A stretch of DNA of 64,000 bases, taken from positions 62,001 to 126,000 of the forward strand of contig JABANP010000049.1 in NCBI GenBank assembly GCA_013115135.1, read 5' to 3'. The notes beneath the pieces are model-generated. The model was not told the origin of the DNA and did no database searches. It was given only the letters and a program-made list of their open reading frames with translations. The translations under genes and the position numbers were made by a program. This document shows, piece by piece, positions 10,752-25,444 of the stretch. The DNA is from Perkinsus olseni (taxonomy: Eukaryota; Perkinsozoa; Perkinsida; Perkinsidae). How positions within the stretch are numbered: the first letter of the stretch is position 1; every line of letters starts with the position of its first letter.

Positions 10752-12184
10752 TTAATGACTCAACTTTCGATGCTTATGCTTCTTTTCAATCTTCACAGTT
10801 TTACTCGCCTTGGGAGACACCTCTGCTTCCTCCTCCTCCTCCTCCTCATGATGATGATGATGATGGTGATGTTTTCTCTTCTTAGTCACCTTCTTCTCGC
10901 CCTCATCCTCCTCGCCATCTTCCACCTTCTCAAGCTCGGTCGTTTTCCCCTTAGCCGCCACCGCACCAGCACCGGCTGGCTCGAGTAAAGCGCCAATAAT
11001 AGTAAATGTACTCTCAGCCGAGATGACCGTCGTAGTGTCCCGAATCTCCTTCGACGTCACCAGACTTCGAAACGACGTGGCGTTGGGGTCGGCCTCGATC
11101 GCCTTGGTGGCAGCAGCCCACTTCCTCGTGAAAGTAGCATCAACATCATCTTCCTCCACGCCACCAACACCGTAACACTCTCTGTTGCCACCGGTCTGGG
11201 AGGCATCCCAATCATAGGACTCATCGTCATAGTCGTTAGGAGCAGCAGCACTACCACTACCAGTGACCACTGAGTCCACGAAGAAGGTCACATGAGTGCC
11301 TAAGAAAAATCAAACTGAGCCGACCACCTTCAAGGACGCCCACGACCCACCCTTCTTCACAACAGCAGCAGCAGGAGCCTGCCTTTTCCAAGTAGCCTCG
11401 CCCTCATCATAGGTCCAGTCAGAAAGCATGTTACTGCTAGGGATGGTAGCCGGCCAAGTCCCGAGTACCGTCACACCAATATTTGTACCGGAAACGTGCG
11501 TTACTTCTCCCGTCAGTTTTTCACCAGGTTTGACACCGAGGGAGAGGAGTTCAATGTTCGACAGTCTTGACGTGAGGAGAGCTCCTCCTTCCCCGACATA
11601 GCATGTGGATGGGGACGTTGATGATGGCAGCAGACCTGAAGAGAAGATATTCAACTGAGATTCCGGCTTTTTATGGTACTACCAATAGTGACGGCTGGGG
11701 CGGTGGGGTGATTGAGGTACCTCAACAGAAGCATCCTCATCGCAGTACGTCGTAGTGTCCCCTTTGATGTGAGTTGGGATGGTATCATACTAGCTGATAC
11801 TGACAACTTGACAGAACTCTGACAACAACAACCATCAGCAACAGCAACTAGGATACCATCACTACTACCAGACGGTCCGAGTAAAACTCTGCTTCTTTCG
11901 CCAAGGCCTCACCCACTCCACTAACCTGAATAACCCTCATCAATCGATAAAGTGTTCGAAGCCAACCAACCCACCATCGCCTCGATCCCAGAAGTACTGG
12001 AAGATGCGCCCTCGTCCTCATTTCCAACCATCATATCATCCTGCAAGGTTGCAGCAGCCACGACCGTATCGAAGGTGTCATGAGGAATTGGCTTGGGTAT
12101 GTGATCGGTGTGGTAGCGCAGCAGTTGTGGGGTGCTGTCTAGAGGGAAGCTGCCGATGATACAACCGGTAACAACAGCCGACAT
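10752..12184 (-). CDS. RNA polymerase I subunit RPA43-like (RPB7-family stalk subunit)
   Basis: Five exons (11975-12184, 11869-11925, 11683-11818, 11351-11635, 10752-11299) join in frame to 411 residues. The block SSVKLSVSASMIP then RMLLLRYLNHPTAP matches the N-terminal SHS2-like part of RPA43 (VKL.VSL..., ML.RY...). VKPGEKLTGEVTHVSGTNIG followed by VTVLG is the OB-fold strand pair typical of RPA43 (G..L.G.V..VS..HIG). VISAESTFTIIGALL matches its last strand. The C-terminus is a low-complexity lysine-rich tail with an eight-histidine run next to an acidic run. RPA43 with RPA14 forms the Pol I stalk that contacts RRN3. The first exon, about 70 residues, has no clear counterpart and its start is less certain. 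Confidence 0.72.
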
Positions 12185-12371
12185 CGCGAAGAAGGTAGAG
12201 GAAAAGGATGAAACCCTGCAAAGGGTAAGTGAGGTGATACTACCATCAACTCAAGAACGATTTGGGGGAAATATGGTAAGCAAACACTACTCAGTCTGTA
12301 ATCAACCTTAACATGACCACCACCGCAAAAAATCAAATTCAAAAAATTCACGTGAGATGACGACTCAAAAA

Positions 12372-14309
12372 CTACTCATTTTTCTGTCGTTTGATCATCT
12401 CCTTCGCAATGGTCTCCAATTGTATATTGGACGTACCCTCATAGATCTGCCCGATCTTTGCGTCCCTATACAACTTCTCGAGGGGTAATCCTTCGTGTAA
12501 CCAACACCCCCCAGCCAGTCGATGCCCTTGCTGGCAGCCTCCTCAGCAACCCTCGACGCCTTCAACTTCGCCGCGCTACACTCAAGGTTGATATCCTTGC
12601 TCGCCAGCTCACCCCTGTCAACCATGATCTTCAAGGCAGCAGCGTTGTACCTGAGAGGAATACAGATATTACCGGGTCTAGCAGAAGGGGCGTCGGTAAC
12701 AGCAAGGCCGACAGGAGGTCAATGGAGTATTGAAATGGATCATTCATCAACCACTCGTCCTGCCTCCCAGTAGTGCTGCTGTCCGGAGACTTTCGTTACG
12801 GAGAATGAAAAAGATGATTCCCTCGTCGTAAAGAGAATAAAGACGGGCCTGCTGGTAATGATATCAGTAGTTGTGACGAGACACTCGCCATCCCCCACAG
12901 ATGGAGCAGTAGTAGTGGTGATAACAATGGTTCTTGTGGTGTTGTCGATGAATCCTACTAGCGAGAAAGTAGAAGGTGACTATTCCAACAAAGGAACGGG
13001 TGAAGGAATGGTTCCTTCTTCCATACCACTCCATCCACTAATCATCAGCAGGAGCAGCATGAGTATTACACCAACAGATGCGCAGCGTAGATCTCCGCCT
13101 GCAACTCGGCCAACTGGAATCTCATCCCTTGGAAGTCCAGCAAGCTCCTGTCAAACTGCTTCCTCTCACTCATGTACCTACCACCACATCACGTACCAAC
13201 CACCACCCTCATCACTACCACCTTATAGAATGGCCGATAGCAGCTTTGGCTATCCCCAGCATCTGCGCAGCGATACCAATTCTTCCCTCATTCAGCAGGG
13301 ACATGGCCACTTTATAGCCCTCCCCAACTTCGCCCAGCAAGGAGTTATCCGGCAAAAACACATTGTCAAAGTTGAGAGGACAAGTACCTGCAGTAAAGCA
13401 ATCATCGTGGAGGTGTTCAACAACCCGATTCTGAGATCCAGAGTTGGTTCTGGAACCGCATTCTACATGTGAGAATCAATTCTGAGATTCAGAATTATTT
13501 ATCAACCCAACTACCCCCTACTACTAGATGCCTTGATCCCAAGCTTCTTCTCAGGCGGGCCGATAGTGAAGCCCTCCCGTACACTTCCACCAGCGCCACC
13601 CTCATACTTCGGTAACAGGAAGGCTGTGATGCCCTTGTGGCCGAGAGACCGATCAACAGTAGCAAAGAGAAGAAACAAGCCCGCCTCTCTCGAGTTGCTT
13701 ATCCACAACTTATCGCCATTAATAGTCCAACCACCGGGCACCTTAGTCGCTGTAGTTTTCAAAGCAAAAGCATCCGAACCAGCGCCCGCCTCAGAGATGG
13801 CAAAGGCCCCCACAGTATCCTGAGCTAACCTCGGCAACCAAGTGTCTTTCTGTTCATCATTGCCATACAGATGGATCGATCTCGGTATCAAGGGTGTTGT
13901 GAATATCAATCATCGCTCCAACGGCAGGATCGACTCTGGAGATCTCCTCAATCGCTATCAATGCCTCAACAAAGCCCAGCTCGCTGCCGCCTCTACTAGC
14001 CTCTATTTCCATACCCATAAAACCGTTATCAAAAAGGGCTTGGACAAGGCTGTCGTCCATGCAGGATTCCTCGTCCATCTTACTCACCAACGGCCCGATG
14101 ACATCGTTGGCGAAGGTGCGCACAGTACTGCGGAGTAGCTCCTGATCCTCCGTGAACCTGAGGAGAGCTCGGTGATGATGGAGAGGGGGGGGGACCACTT
14201 ACATCGTCAACGGGAGCCGGGAAGCGGTAGAGCAGAAGTATCTTATTTTCCGTATCCTGCACGGATGTTGCAGTCTTGCTAAGCCGGTCGCAGCCCTTAG
14301 TGGCAGCAT
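12372..14309 (-). CDS. ACADSB: Short/branched-chain acyl-CoA dehydrogenase, mitochondrial; two frame breaks
   Basis: Five exons (14203-14309, 13522-14157, 13222-13387, 13070-13177, 12372-12650). The N-terminus [14 protein letters not shown] to RYFCSTAS is a typical mitochondrial presequence. The body matches ACADSB throughout: [14 protein letters not shown] (FAD/substrate loop), [60 protein letters not shown] and [16 protein letters not shown]. The role is flavin-dependent 2,3-dehydrogenation of 2-methyl-branched acyl-CoA in isoleucine catabolism. Two single-base frame breaks are needed to read it: one extra base near 13895-13903 (after HNTL) and one missing base in the CCCC run near 12487. 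With both allowed for, the length is 431 residues, the family length. Errors or decay cannot be told apart here. Upstream in-frame ATGs exist to 14393. Confidence 0.88.
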
Positions 14310-14402
14310 ACGATGAGAGGCCAGCATCCAAAGTGAAACAACAACTAAAAATAATAATCTTGATGCTGCTGTTGTAGACACTACAGTGGTCATGGACAGA
14401 AA

Positions 14403-15391
14403 CTAACCCTTCATTCTCTCTCGCTCAGTGGCAGCGTCATTCGTACCATCACCATCGTGCTGTTGTGGTGGTGGTATCTTATACATCTTGACTCCCTCGA
14501 CCTCTCCTATCAACCGCTGGCCCCAACCTGGGATACCAAACTTATTAGAAATGACTATACCGCCCTTAGACGAGAGGGCCTCTTCCAGGACTTCGCCATA
14601 TTTAGACATCACTCCGTCACCTAGCCAACAACACCATCATCAGCCGGCCATACCCACCCTCCCACCTACCCGGTCTGCCGTACAGTGTCACCACTTGCGG
14701 ATCTATCTTTCGTATAAGGCCAGCATCAAAAGCGTTACCCCAGTAAAAATGAGGCGCCACGCCCACTCCTGATGTTGTGCATGCTTTTATCTTCGACAAA
14801 AGCACCAGCCACGGATTCAGCTCGATACCCGCAGCCCTGCAGAAGTTGCCCTTCGAAGCAGCAGCAATGACCAGCCTGCCGTCGCCACTCCCGAGGTCCA
14901 GGAAGGTGGACTTGGCCGGCGTGACGCCCGAGCGCGGCAGCAGACGGTTGAAGATAGCGTCGAGGCTCTTAGCGGTGGATGGAAGGTAAGGTGGGCCGCG
15001 ATAACGACGGGACAGCTTTGGCACAACTAAGGGTATCTAAGGTTGACCATGAGGCTTTACAGATAGCGAATCTTAATTTTCTCGGATGACGAGAGGGACT
15101 ATTCACATTGATGAGACTGAAATTGTAATGGAGAGATCAGGGAGGGAGAAATGGCGAACAGGAGCAACATCATCCTCAAGCTCACGTTGTTGCTGTTGTT
15201 ATTATTACCATAACAGCATTGAGCAGTACAAAGCCTCCCAGGGCGCCCTTGAACACGTTCTCGACACGACTGCGAGGTATGTCTCTGCCCAGGAACTTGA
15301 CGGTAGCACTCAGCACTTCCTCGTGACCTTCATCAGCAGCAGCAGACGGTTTTTCTGAGATCACCGCTGACGATGATGAAGTTGAGGTCAT
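14403..15391 (-). CDS. ATPSCKMT: ATP synthase c-subunit lysine methyltransferase (FAM173-like)
   Basis: Three exons (15209-15391, 14670-15036, 14403-14620) with introns of 172 and 49 nt give 255 residues. A membrane-anchoring segment GALGGFVLLNAVMIPLVV lies near residues 48-65. The Rossmann SAM-binding motif FLDLGSGDGRLVIAAASKG follows, then the family block GIELNPWLVLLSKIKA and the C-terminal GGIVISNKFGIPGW with VKMYKI. FAM173 enzymes are mitochondrial membrane methyltransferases that trimethylate the c-ring lysine or adenine nucleotide translocase. Which of these is the substrate cannot be seen from sequence. The ATG at 15391 is the first in frame; the ORF stays open to 15442 without another ATG. 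Confidence 0.85.
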
Positions 15392-15609
15392 CAGGATAGG
15401 GGGGAACCAAGGAGAAAGGAAGATTCCCAAAGAGCAACACAACCGACGGCAACTAGTGGTGAGAAAAAGTCAGGTTAACATTGACCACTGCTTCTGATGA
15501 TGATAACAACATGTCCAAACCTATCGCCTAGAGGTAAAACAACTCCAATTCACAATCACCCATCCAGGAGGAACCCTCCCTCTAAAACAGAGACGAGCAG
15601 CTACAACAG

Positions 15610-17669
15610 TCAAACTTGGTTCGGGTCGAATGCTAATCTGTCGGGATGAACTGGGACTCTTGTGGGGTCAAACCTGATGATACTGACACTACCAACAGCC
15701 ACCTCAAGACCTCCCCACCTTTCCCATTGCTCATCACCACCATCGCCAACCCAACAGTCGATGTAGGTATCATCCTTGAGCACTCCCAAGGCCTGCTCAG
15801 TCGGTATCCAGGCCTCGTCAGATTCCCACATGAACGCCAAAGTCCCGTGGTATCTCTCAGGCTGACCATCATTACTACTACCAACAGCAGTAGCCCGATC
15901 GGGGCCATGCGGGGACAGCTTATTGTGGATGGAACTGCAACCCGGTTCGAACCCTTGCTTGGCATCATAACCACCGTAAAGAAGGCCCATGAATTCAGAC
16001 ATGACCTAAAGGAAGGTGATAATCTCACAAGACCCCCTCGTATGGGTTATTACGTTCCTGTGGAACCACGGCGGGCCGGAAGGTGTTTTCTGATGTCAAC
16101 CATCGGGGTGGGAAAATGACAAAGTCAATATTGGCCGTACCCGGGGCATACGATAGCGATGGTGATTGTAGTACTACCCCAATACTAGGATCAGGATGAT
16201 CGTAAGTTACGGTATTGATCGCCATGAACAATCCAAGGTCATACACAGTGGGATAATAATTACCAAACCATCCAACTACATCATAAGGCGTCTTGTTCAA
16301 CCTTGAAAGATACCTACATGAACAAAAGATACCTACATGAACAAAAGATACCTACATGAACTAAAGATACCAACATGAACTGAAGATACCAACATGAACT
16401 AAAGATACCTACATGAACAAAAGATACCATCAGGAACTAAATATACGTATATTAATAAGAGATTCCGGCATGAACAAAAGATATCTACTTAAAAAGATAC
16501 CAACAAGAATAAAAGATATCCAGGTAAAAACGAAAGATACGTCTATGAATCTAGTATCTTCCCAACCCACCGGCAACCCAACCTCCCCCCAGCAACTACA
16601 TCGAGCCATTGAACTTGGAGATCAATTCCAACTGTCGCTGCTGGTCGTCCTCTCCCTCCACTGCTGATGCTGTTGGTGCTCTGAAATGCCTCGGATGCGC
16701 CAATCCCGAAGTGATGCCGATGGGCCCTAGATCGGGTATCTTGAATGGCGCTCCATAGTTCTCCAGGAAATATCTGGAGGTTATAGTCGTAAAAGTAGCA
16801 TAAAATTTCCACCACCATTACTACCCCCTCGCTCGACCATCCTCCACTTTATCAACAGTAAACTTGATCCCTCTCGGCAGCAGTACCATCTCTCTGGGAC
16901 CAGCCCTCAACACCCCCAATTCCGTACCTACTTTTTCGCAATAAACCTCATCCCACAACCACCTTCTTACGTATATTCAACACGTTCTCCCTCGGCAGCA
17001 GCATGACATCAGCATCATGATGCATGAACACTCTCCCCTCGCTCGACATATTCTTATGAAAATCATACACCCCACAAGCAGCTCCCTTATGGTAGGCAAT
17101 GGTAAAGAGAGAGTCGATCCAATCAACCTGTCTGTCCCCAAGGCCCTGCGCCTGCTCAGTGGCCTTGAATCTGTAGGGCTCGGGCGTGACCCCCTCCGCA
17201 GAGGTTGAGGCCGTGGAGGTAGCATAAAAGCTGAGCACCGCTAGTACGGTAGTATCTTTCACATTTTTCATTACTTTTTGCTGCCCTTGTATTTCCTATA
17301 AATACCACCACCACCATCATCCAGCCGACTGAGTTGACTAACACTAGGATACTTCCTGTAGGTCCATGTGTAGTAGTTGGAATTTCGTGGCGCAGTGAAG
17401 GCTGTTCCGCTGATAAGCTCAGGATACAGCCCGTACGGCGGGGACATGGGGGAGTTCTGGTTCCGTGGTACCGCGTACGGCAACGATTCCGTCATGAGAA
17501 AATTCTGATACCCTCCCACGCTTTGATACCTACAACGATCACTACCACACCACCACCAACACCTGCCAAAACCTACTCTATGCCGCTGCCTTTGGAGCCA
17601 GGAAAGGCATCCTTGCTGCTGCTGTGGTGACACCATCGACGCTGTCCCATGACCCATGATGAACAGCAA
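15610..17669 (-). CDS. HGD: Homogentisate 1,2-dioxygenase; one frame break, N-terminus uncertain
   Basis: Confident exons are 15610-16005, 16054-16313, 16600-16773, 16825-16927, 16971 to about 17200, and an N-terminal exon ending near 17330 and beginning at 17529 or earlier. Landmarks: AVPRNQNSPMSPPYGLY and ELISGTAFTAPR (N-terminal strand), DADVMLLPRENVLNIRTELG, YGAPFKIPDLGPIG, DVVGWFGNYYPTVYDL, TVTYDHPDPS and DFVIFPPRW, then HRNVMSEFMG, which carries an Fe-binding His and Glu, and SPHGPD with another iron His. The enzyme opens the homogentisate ring in tyrosine/phenylalanine catabolism. One extra base near 16070 (CGGCCCGCCGTGG) must be skipped to read FRPPWFHRN. The 286-nt intron 16314-16599 holds a 19-bp tandem array. 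Confidence 0.88.
16308..16553. repeat. 19-bp tandem repeat array inside an HGD intron
   Basis: About 12-13 diverging copies of AGATACCTACATGAACAAA. The outermost copy overlaps the true 3' splice site: on the minus strand each well-kept unit reads GTTCATGTAG then GTATC, that is, an acceptor AG and the first exon bases. Confidence 0.9.
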
Positions 17670-17894
17670 GCCTTGCGTAAGGTTAAAAAGTATCTTCCCG
17701 ATAAGGTTGGTGATGGTATTAACATGGTGATGTAGCAGATGACCGGCAGAACAGGACCCCTGTATTGAAAGATACTACTTTTAACTACAACTCGACACTC
17801 GAACCGTCTTCCTTCGAGACCCAGCGACTGTTTCAGTATCACTATCGTCAACAACCCATCATTGCTGTCGTCAACTGCTGCCCTTCTGAGCAAC

Positions 17895-18479
17895 TTAGAA
17901 GCGGAGCTTCCTCCTGAGGAAGACGAGGTCCTTGGAAGGCTTGTTGCCGCTCTTCTCGAGAGAAGGCTTCTGGAACTTCTCCTTCATCAACTTAGAGAAG
18001 CTCAACTTAGCCTGCTTCCTGCCGTCAACAGTCTGCATTTGCTCGTCAGAGACCAGAGATTTGCCATCAATGTCATGAGGAAGGGTATACCTACATGAAC
18101 AGCGTCTCCCTGATACCATCCCTCCCCCAAACCCTTTGTAATATTACCTGGTGGCGATGAGATGGTTGAAGTTGACGTACTTGACGAAGGTCTTAACCCT
18201 AGAGCGCTTGTCCTGCTTCTTCATGCTCATCTTCTTAGTGACGGATTGAGGGTGCTTCTCGATACCAACGACAAGGCAGTGACCATAGGGATGGCTCTTG
18301 GTGCCGTTCTCGCTGACCTTGGCGATCACGGCCTTGTGACCGGCCTGGCGACCGTTCAGAAGGATAACAACACGTCCGGCACGGAGGCTGAAAAGTAACG
18401 AAAGTTATGGTATTGCTACACGAGACGACAGGTATGTCGAAGAGCCTCATCCACCCAATCAGACTTACAACTTTCCCAT
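17895..18479 (-). CDS. RPL27: 60S ribosomal protein L27e
   Basis: Three exons (18469-18479, 18148-18387, 17895-18090) with introns of 81 and 57 nt give 148 residues. The 11-nt first exon codes MGKF, as in the family (MGKFMKPGKVV...). Then come LRAGRVVILLNGRQAGHKAV (KOW motif), HCLVVGIEKHPQSVTKKMSM, RSRVKTFVKYVNFNHLIATRY and the basic end KDLVFLRRKLRF. eL27 lies near the polypeptide exit on the large subunit. The palindrome shared with RPS19 lies 72 bp upstream of the ATG. The acceptor of the second intron, TTCATGTAG then GTAT, is nearly the same string as the repeat unit in the HGD intron. Confidence 0.95.
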
Positions 18480-18550
18480 GTTAAGTAGTCAACAGTGACT
18501 TGTTGCTGGACTCGGTAGAGCGGAGGGCCTCCATACACCTATCTCCTCTC

Positions 18551-18572
18551 AAATCGATCACGTGATCGATTT
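18551..18572. promoter_or_regulatory. 22-bp perfect palindrome with the RP-gene core, upstream of RPL27
   Basis: The 18-bp core ATCGATCACGTGATCGAT is extended symmetrically by AA/TT on each side, giving 22 bp of perfect dyad symmetry 72 bp upstream of the RPL27 ATG. It is the same core, at nearly the same spacing, as at RPS19. Confidence 0.75.
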
Positions 18573-21240
18573 CAACATCGCGCGCTACCATCGATCCCCA
18601 GACTTGATGGAACTAATCCTACTCCCTTTGGAGGCTTCGACTGATGTATTAGAGGGGAATGTAGATGGAATAGCATGTTTCCAAGAACATCCAGTTAGAC
18701 GGTGCCTCGCGACCGAGGGGGTCAGAGCTCCCGCGTTTTCGATCATTGAACGATCACTGACGGTCTCTACTGACATTTTTCAAGTTGCAGGGAATAGTTG
18801 ATAAATGGTGACCAGGATGGAAGACCAGAGGGCGAGTCCAAATTCTCGCCCTACAGCAGAACTCACGGTCGTGCTGCCTTACGCCTGTGCTGATCAGGAC
18901 GGTCGTTTCGTGCCACATAAAACTTCGAGATTTCATTTACAGTATGATCAACAACGGTGATCTTGATGATCAGCAGTGAAACAAGCGCCTTCTCCCCATC
19001 ACTAACTGTGTACTGGCTGATAGCAGCAAGGTGGGAAGGCCCCTGCTGAGTGAATCTCGAGTACAGTTCGCTGTACTCCCTAGGTAGCTCGGAAACCTCT
19101 GTTTCTAACTACAGTCTTTACAGCATCACTCGTGCCAGCTTTCACCTCGAACAAGATGGCACTGACTTTTAGTGGCATGAATGTTTTCCGAATCACCGTC
19201 ATCGTAAGCGGAACTCCCCAGGTGCATCCTTTTTGGCAACATGAAACCCTCAGTAGGCTGTAGAAACGGCAGTTCAACTGTGAGCCCAGCATACGGTATG
19301 GGCTGCTACCAACAGGGTTCACCCCTATGCTATACAAGTCCGCCAAACAAATTTGGAATATCGTCTTTCCCGCCGCTGGCTCCAACTGAGACGAGTTATT
19401 ACGAGACGGAATGTCTGGGGATACCTTCTAGTACCCTACTGAGTATAACCCCAAAGTTTCAGACCACATCACGTAATGGGTTCAGACACCTCGGAGGGTA
19501 CTCTCACCTTCTCCATTGAAGCCACGTCATCAACACAAAAGAAGGATATGTACACAACATCAAACACCTAGTTCGCATGCTAGTGGAAGAGCGGATGAGC
19601 AAGAGCGATGAACTTTTGTCCTGTTCGGACATCCCTTCGAGGTTACCCAAACGAGGGAAGATCTCAATATGCTCCTCCCCCTTATCCCAGAAATGCCACG
19701 TTTGGTTCCTGGCAGCCTCCACAGCAGAGTTGGAAATGTTACGGTATGCATCACAGAAAGCTATGAACGTATCAAATTGCTTCTTCACGATTTCCATGAC
19801 ATCAGTGCATGCATTTCGCCTCGAGAACCGTCGTAAAATGGTTCGAAACAGGCGCCTCCAACCGTGACTGGACAGGCGGGGCTGCTGCTGTTGCAGTGCC
19901 CCTCGCTCGTAGATCTCCCTGAGCGGGTCCATGCCAGCGCCTAGAGGAGGCGGTGCGTTAAACTGGTAAAACTTCATCGTCGGAAAATAATCATCATCAT
20001 TCAACTTGGCAACATAATACCCCCGAACAGCATGGACTTTGCCGTAACTGCGACAAAGGGAGCGCTGAATCGACAGCTCGGCCGAGGCCTGCTCCTACAA
20101 CACAGTCAGAAACGCCGGATGGTCACCATCCTGAGGGCAGCTGATATACCCTGTTCTTGGGACGTTGGAGCCCTGTCTAAAGTAGAATACGAATTCCGTA
20201 GAAAACGGTTCAGAGGTGCGATTGCTGCAGTGGCATGTGGTTATCGAGCCGTTAGCCACTAGTTGCGGATAACCCTCCAGGAGTGGAGGGAAGTCCTGAA
20301 AAAGGACAAGTCGGAGAACACCCAAAGAATGTGTGATGGTGAAAGTGTCACCCTTCACAGCGAACTGAACGTCTGATGCCAGTGAATCTCACATCTTTTG
20401 GGTTTAGTGAAGGAGAAAGGGGAGGGCCAAAACAGTGGTGGCGGCCAGGATGCTGATGATGATGAAGCGTTTCCTTGGCATTCGGGAGACTATCCTGAGC
20501 ACGGCAAGGAGGACTCGACCAGTTCACTTAGCCCTCAGCGAGAGTGTAGCTGATACTGTAGCAAGCAGTGCTGGCCAGTAGGCAGGCGGCCGTCGCCTCT
20601 ATCGAAGATGAGTTTCCCTCCAGACGCGGGAGAGGGAATCCAATACCGCGCGAAAGACGAGAGTTTCTCGCTTGTCTGGGGTGCTCGAAGGAAGGAGTTT
20701 CCAGCGACGCGGTCGCCTCTCTCTACGTCGCCAAATTTGACTGAGTAGGGCCGCCGTGACCAGTGGTCACCATCCACACCCTCCTCTCCTTGACAACCAT
20801 CACCCAGTCGGTAATGCCTTTGCTTGCCCATCTAGGAACGGACAGGTCCAGTGATCTCATAAGAAGTGGTACTGAGGCGGTGTTACGGGTGCGACTGTGA
20901 TGCCCCTCTCCTCGCAGGAGCGACATGAGCCTCGATCAGATATTTCAACAGGACTTCTTTCACCGCGATTCACGGAGTGCCCTTCGTCACTGACCATCTC
21001 ACGCTTCATACAGATCGTCCAGCTTTCAGGCTGTCAATAATCGTCGATAAACATAATGTTGTTCCAGGCGTCAGTTATACTGACCATCACTGTTCCGAAC
21101 TCAACAATGACAGTAGTTTGATCAAAGTATTTCTCACTGCTACGACCATCTAGGTGTATTATGCTTTTCTTCTACTATCATCTCATCAAAATTAACAGTT
21201 ATTATTATCACCACAATGATGATGATGAGAATGCTCTATC
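18573..21240. other. Poorly coding 2.7-kb stretch with short ORFs
   Basis: Apart from the ORF at 19504-20070, minus-strand ORFs of 60-100 codons (19080-19385, 20095-20358, 20535-20831) are interrupted and not clearly linkable by introns. The minus-strand piece near 20740-20790 (GGPYSVKFGDV in one frame) faintly recalls the GGP-YTV-F core of the secreted family at 34-38 kb, but it is too weak to call. I see no RNA gene or transposase. Confidence 0.35.
19504..20070 (-). CDS. Hypothetical protein, unrecognised
   Basis: The frame is open from about 20070 to the stop at 19504, with the first ATG at 20004 (166 residues). If 20070 is an acceptor (TTGTAG then GAGCAG), upstream sequence could add exons. 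The product has a basic middle (WRRLFRTILRRFSRR) and a soluble helical part (VMEIVKKQFDTFIAFCDAYR). I recognise no domain and no signal peptide at this start. It may be a decayed lineage-specific gene. Confidence 0.3.
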   Translation of the reverse strand: MQRSLCRSYGKVHAVRGYYVAKLNDDDYFPTMKFYQFNAPPPLGAGMDPLREIYERGALQQQQPRLSSHGWRRLFRTILRRFSRRNACTDVMEIVKKQFDTFIAFCDAYRNISNSAVEAARNQTWHFWDKGEEHIEIFPRLGNLEGMSEQDKSSSLLLIRSSTSMRTRCLMLCTYPSFVLMTWLQWRR

Positions 21241-25035
<3,795 letters not shown>

Positions 25036-25444
25036 TGTTGTCAGTAATGATGATGATAGAAATCAGGCAGCTCTTGTTAATGGCAAACTCTTCGATGACG
25101 TAAGAAGATCAGAGATCAAAGAAGAGTGATAAAAACCCACTGAAAGGCGCCAACTGTACGATGGTCAACGACGACCCCGCGTTGGAGGGCCCTTTTTGAA
25201 AAAGCGCTCGCCATTCTAATCGATTTGAACTGCGCGCCGACAGAGAATGCTCGTCCGTGGATGAGTGAAGTTGAAATGGAGCGAGCACTGACTGGCAGCC
25301 TAGATTCGACGCTACAAGATGAAGGATCTTTCACTGGCAGCCTGTGGCAGAAGAGGTGAACCATAGCAGTCATGAGAAAAAAGATTCTTTTCTTCCATCA
25401 GAATTTCCCCGTCCAAAAGCGCTAGCGCTAGCACGAATACGGCG
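25036..25444. promoter_or_regulatory. Divergent intergenic region between SERCA and the BK-type channel
   Basis: Only 409 bp separate two ion-handling genes that point away from each other. The region contains the 12-bp palindrome GCTAGCGCTAGC (25421-25432) close to the channel start. No other gene is seen in it. Confidence 0.4.

Noticed and set aside
14080..14331. Alternative frame [13 protein letters not shown].. as the ACADSB N-terminus
   Set aside because: The other frame gives a mitochondrial presequence and joins [12 protein letters not shown] with correct splice phase.
16308..16553. CRISPR-like array
   Set aside because: Units are contiguous 19-bp tandem copies without spacers, inside an intron of a nuclear gene.
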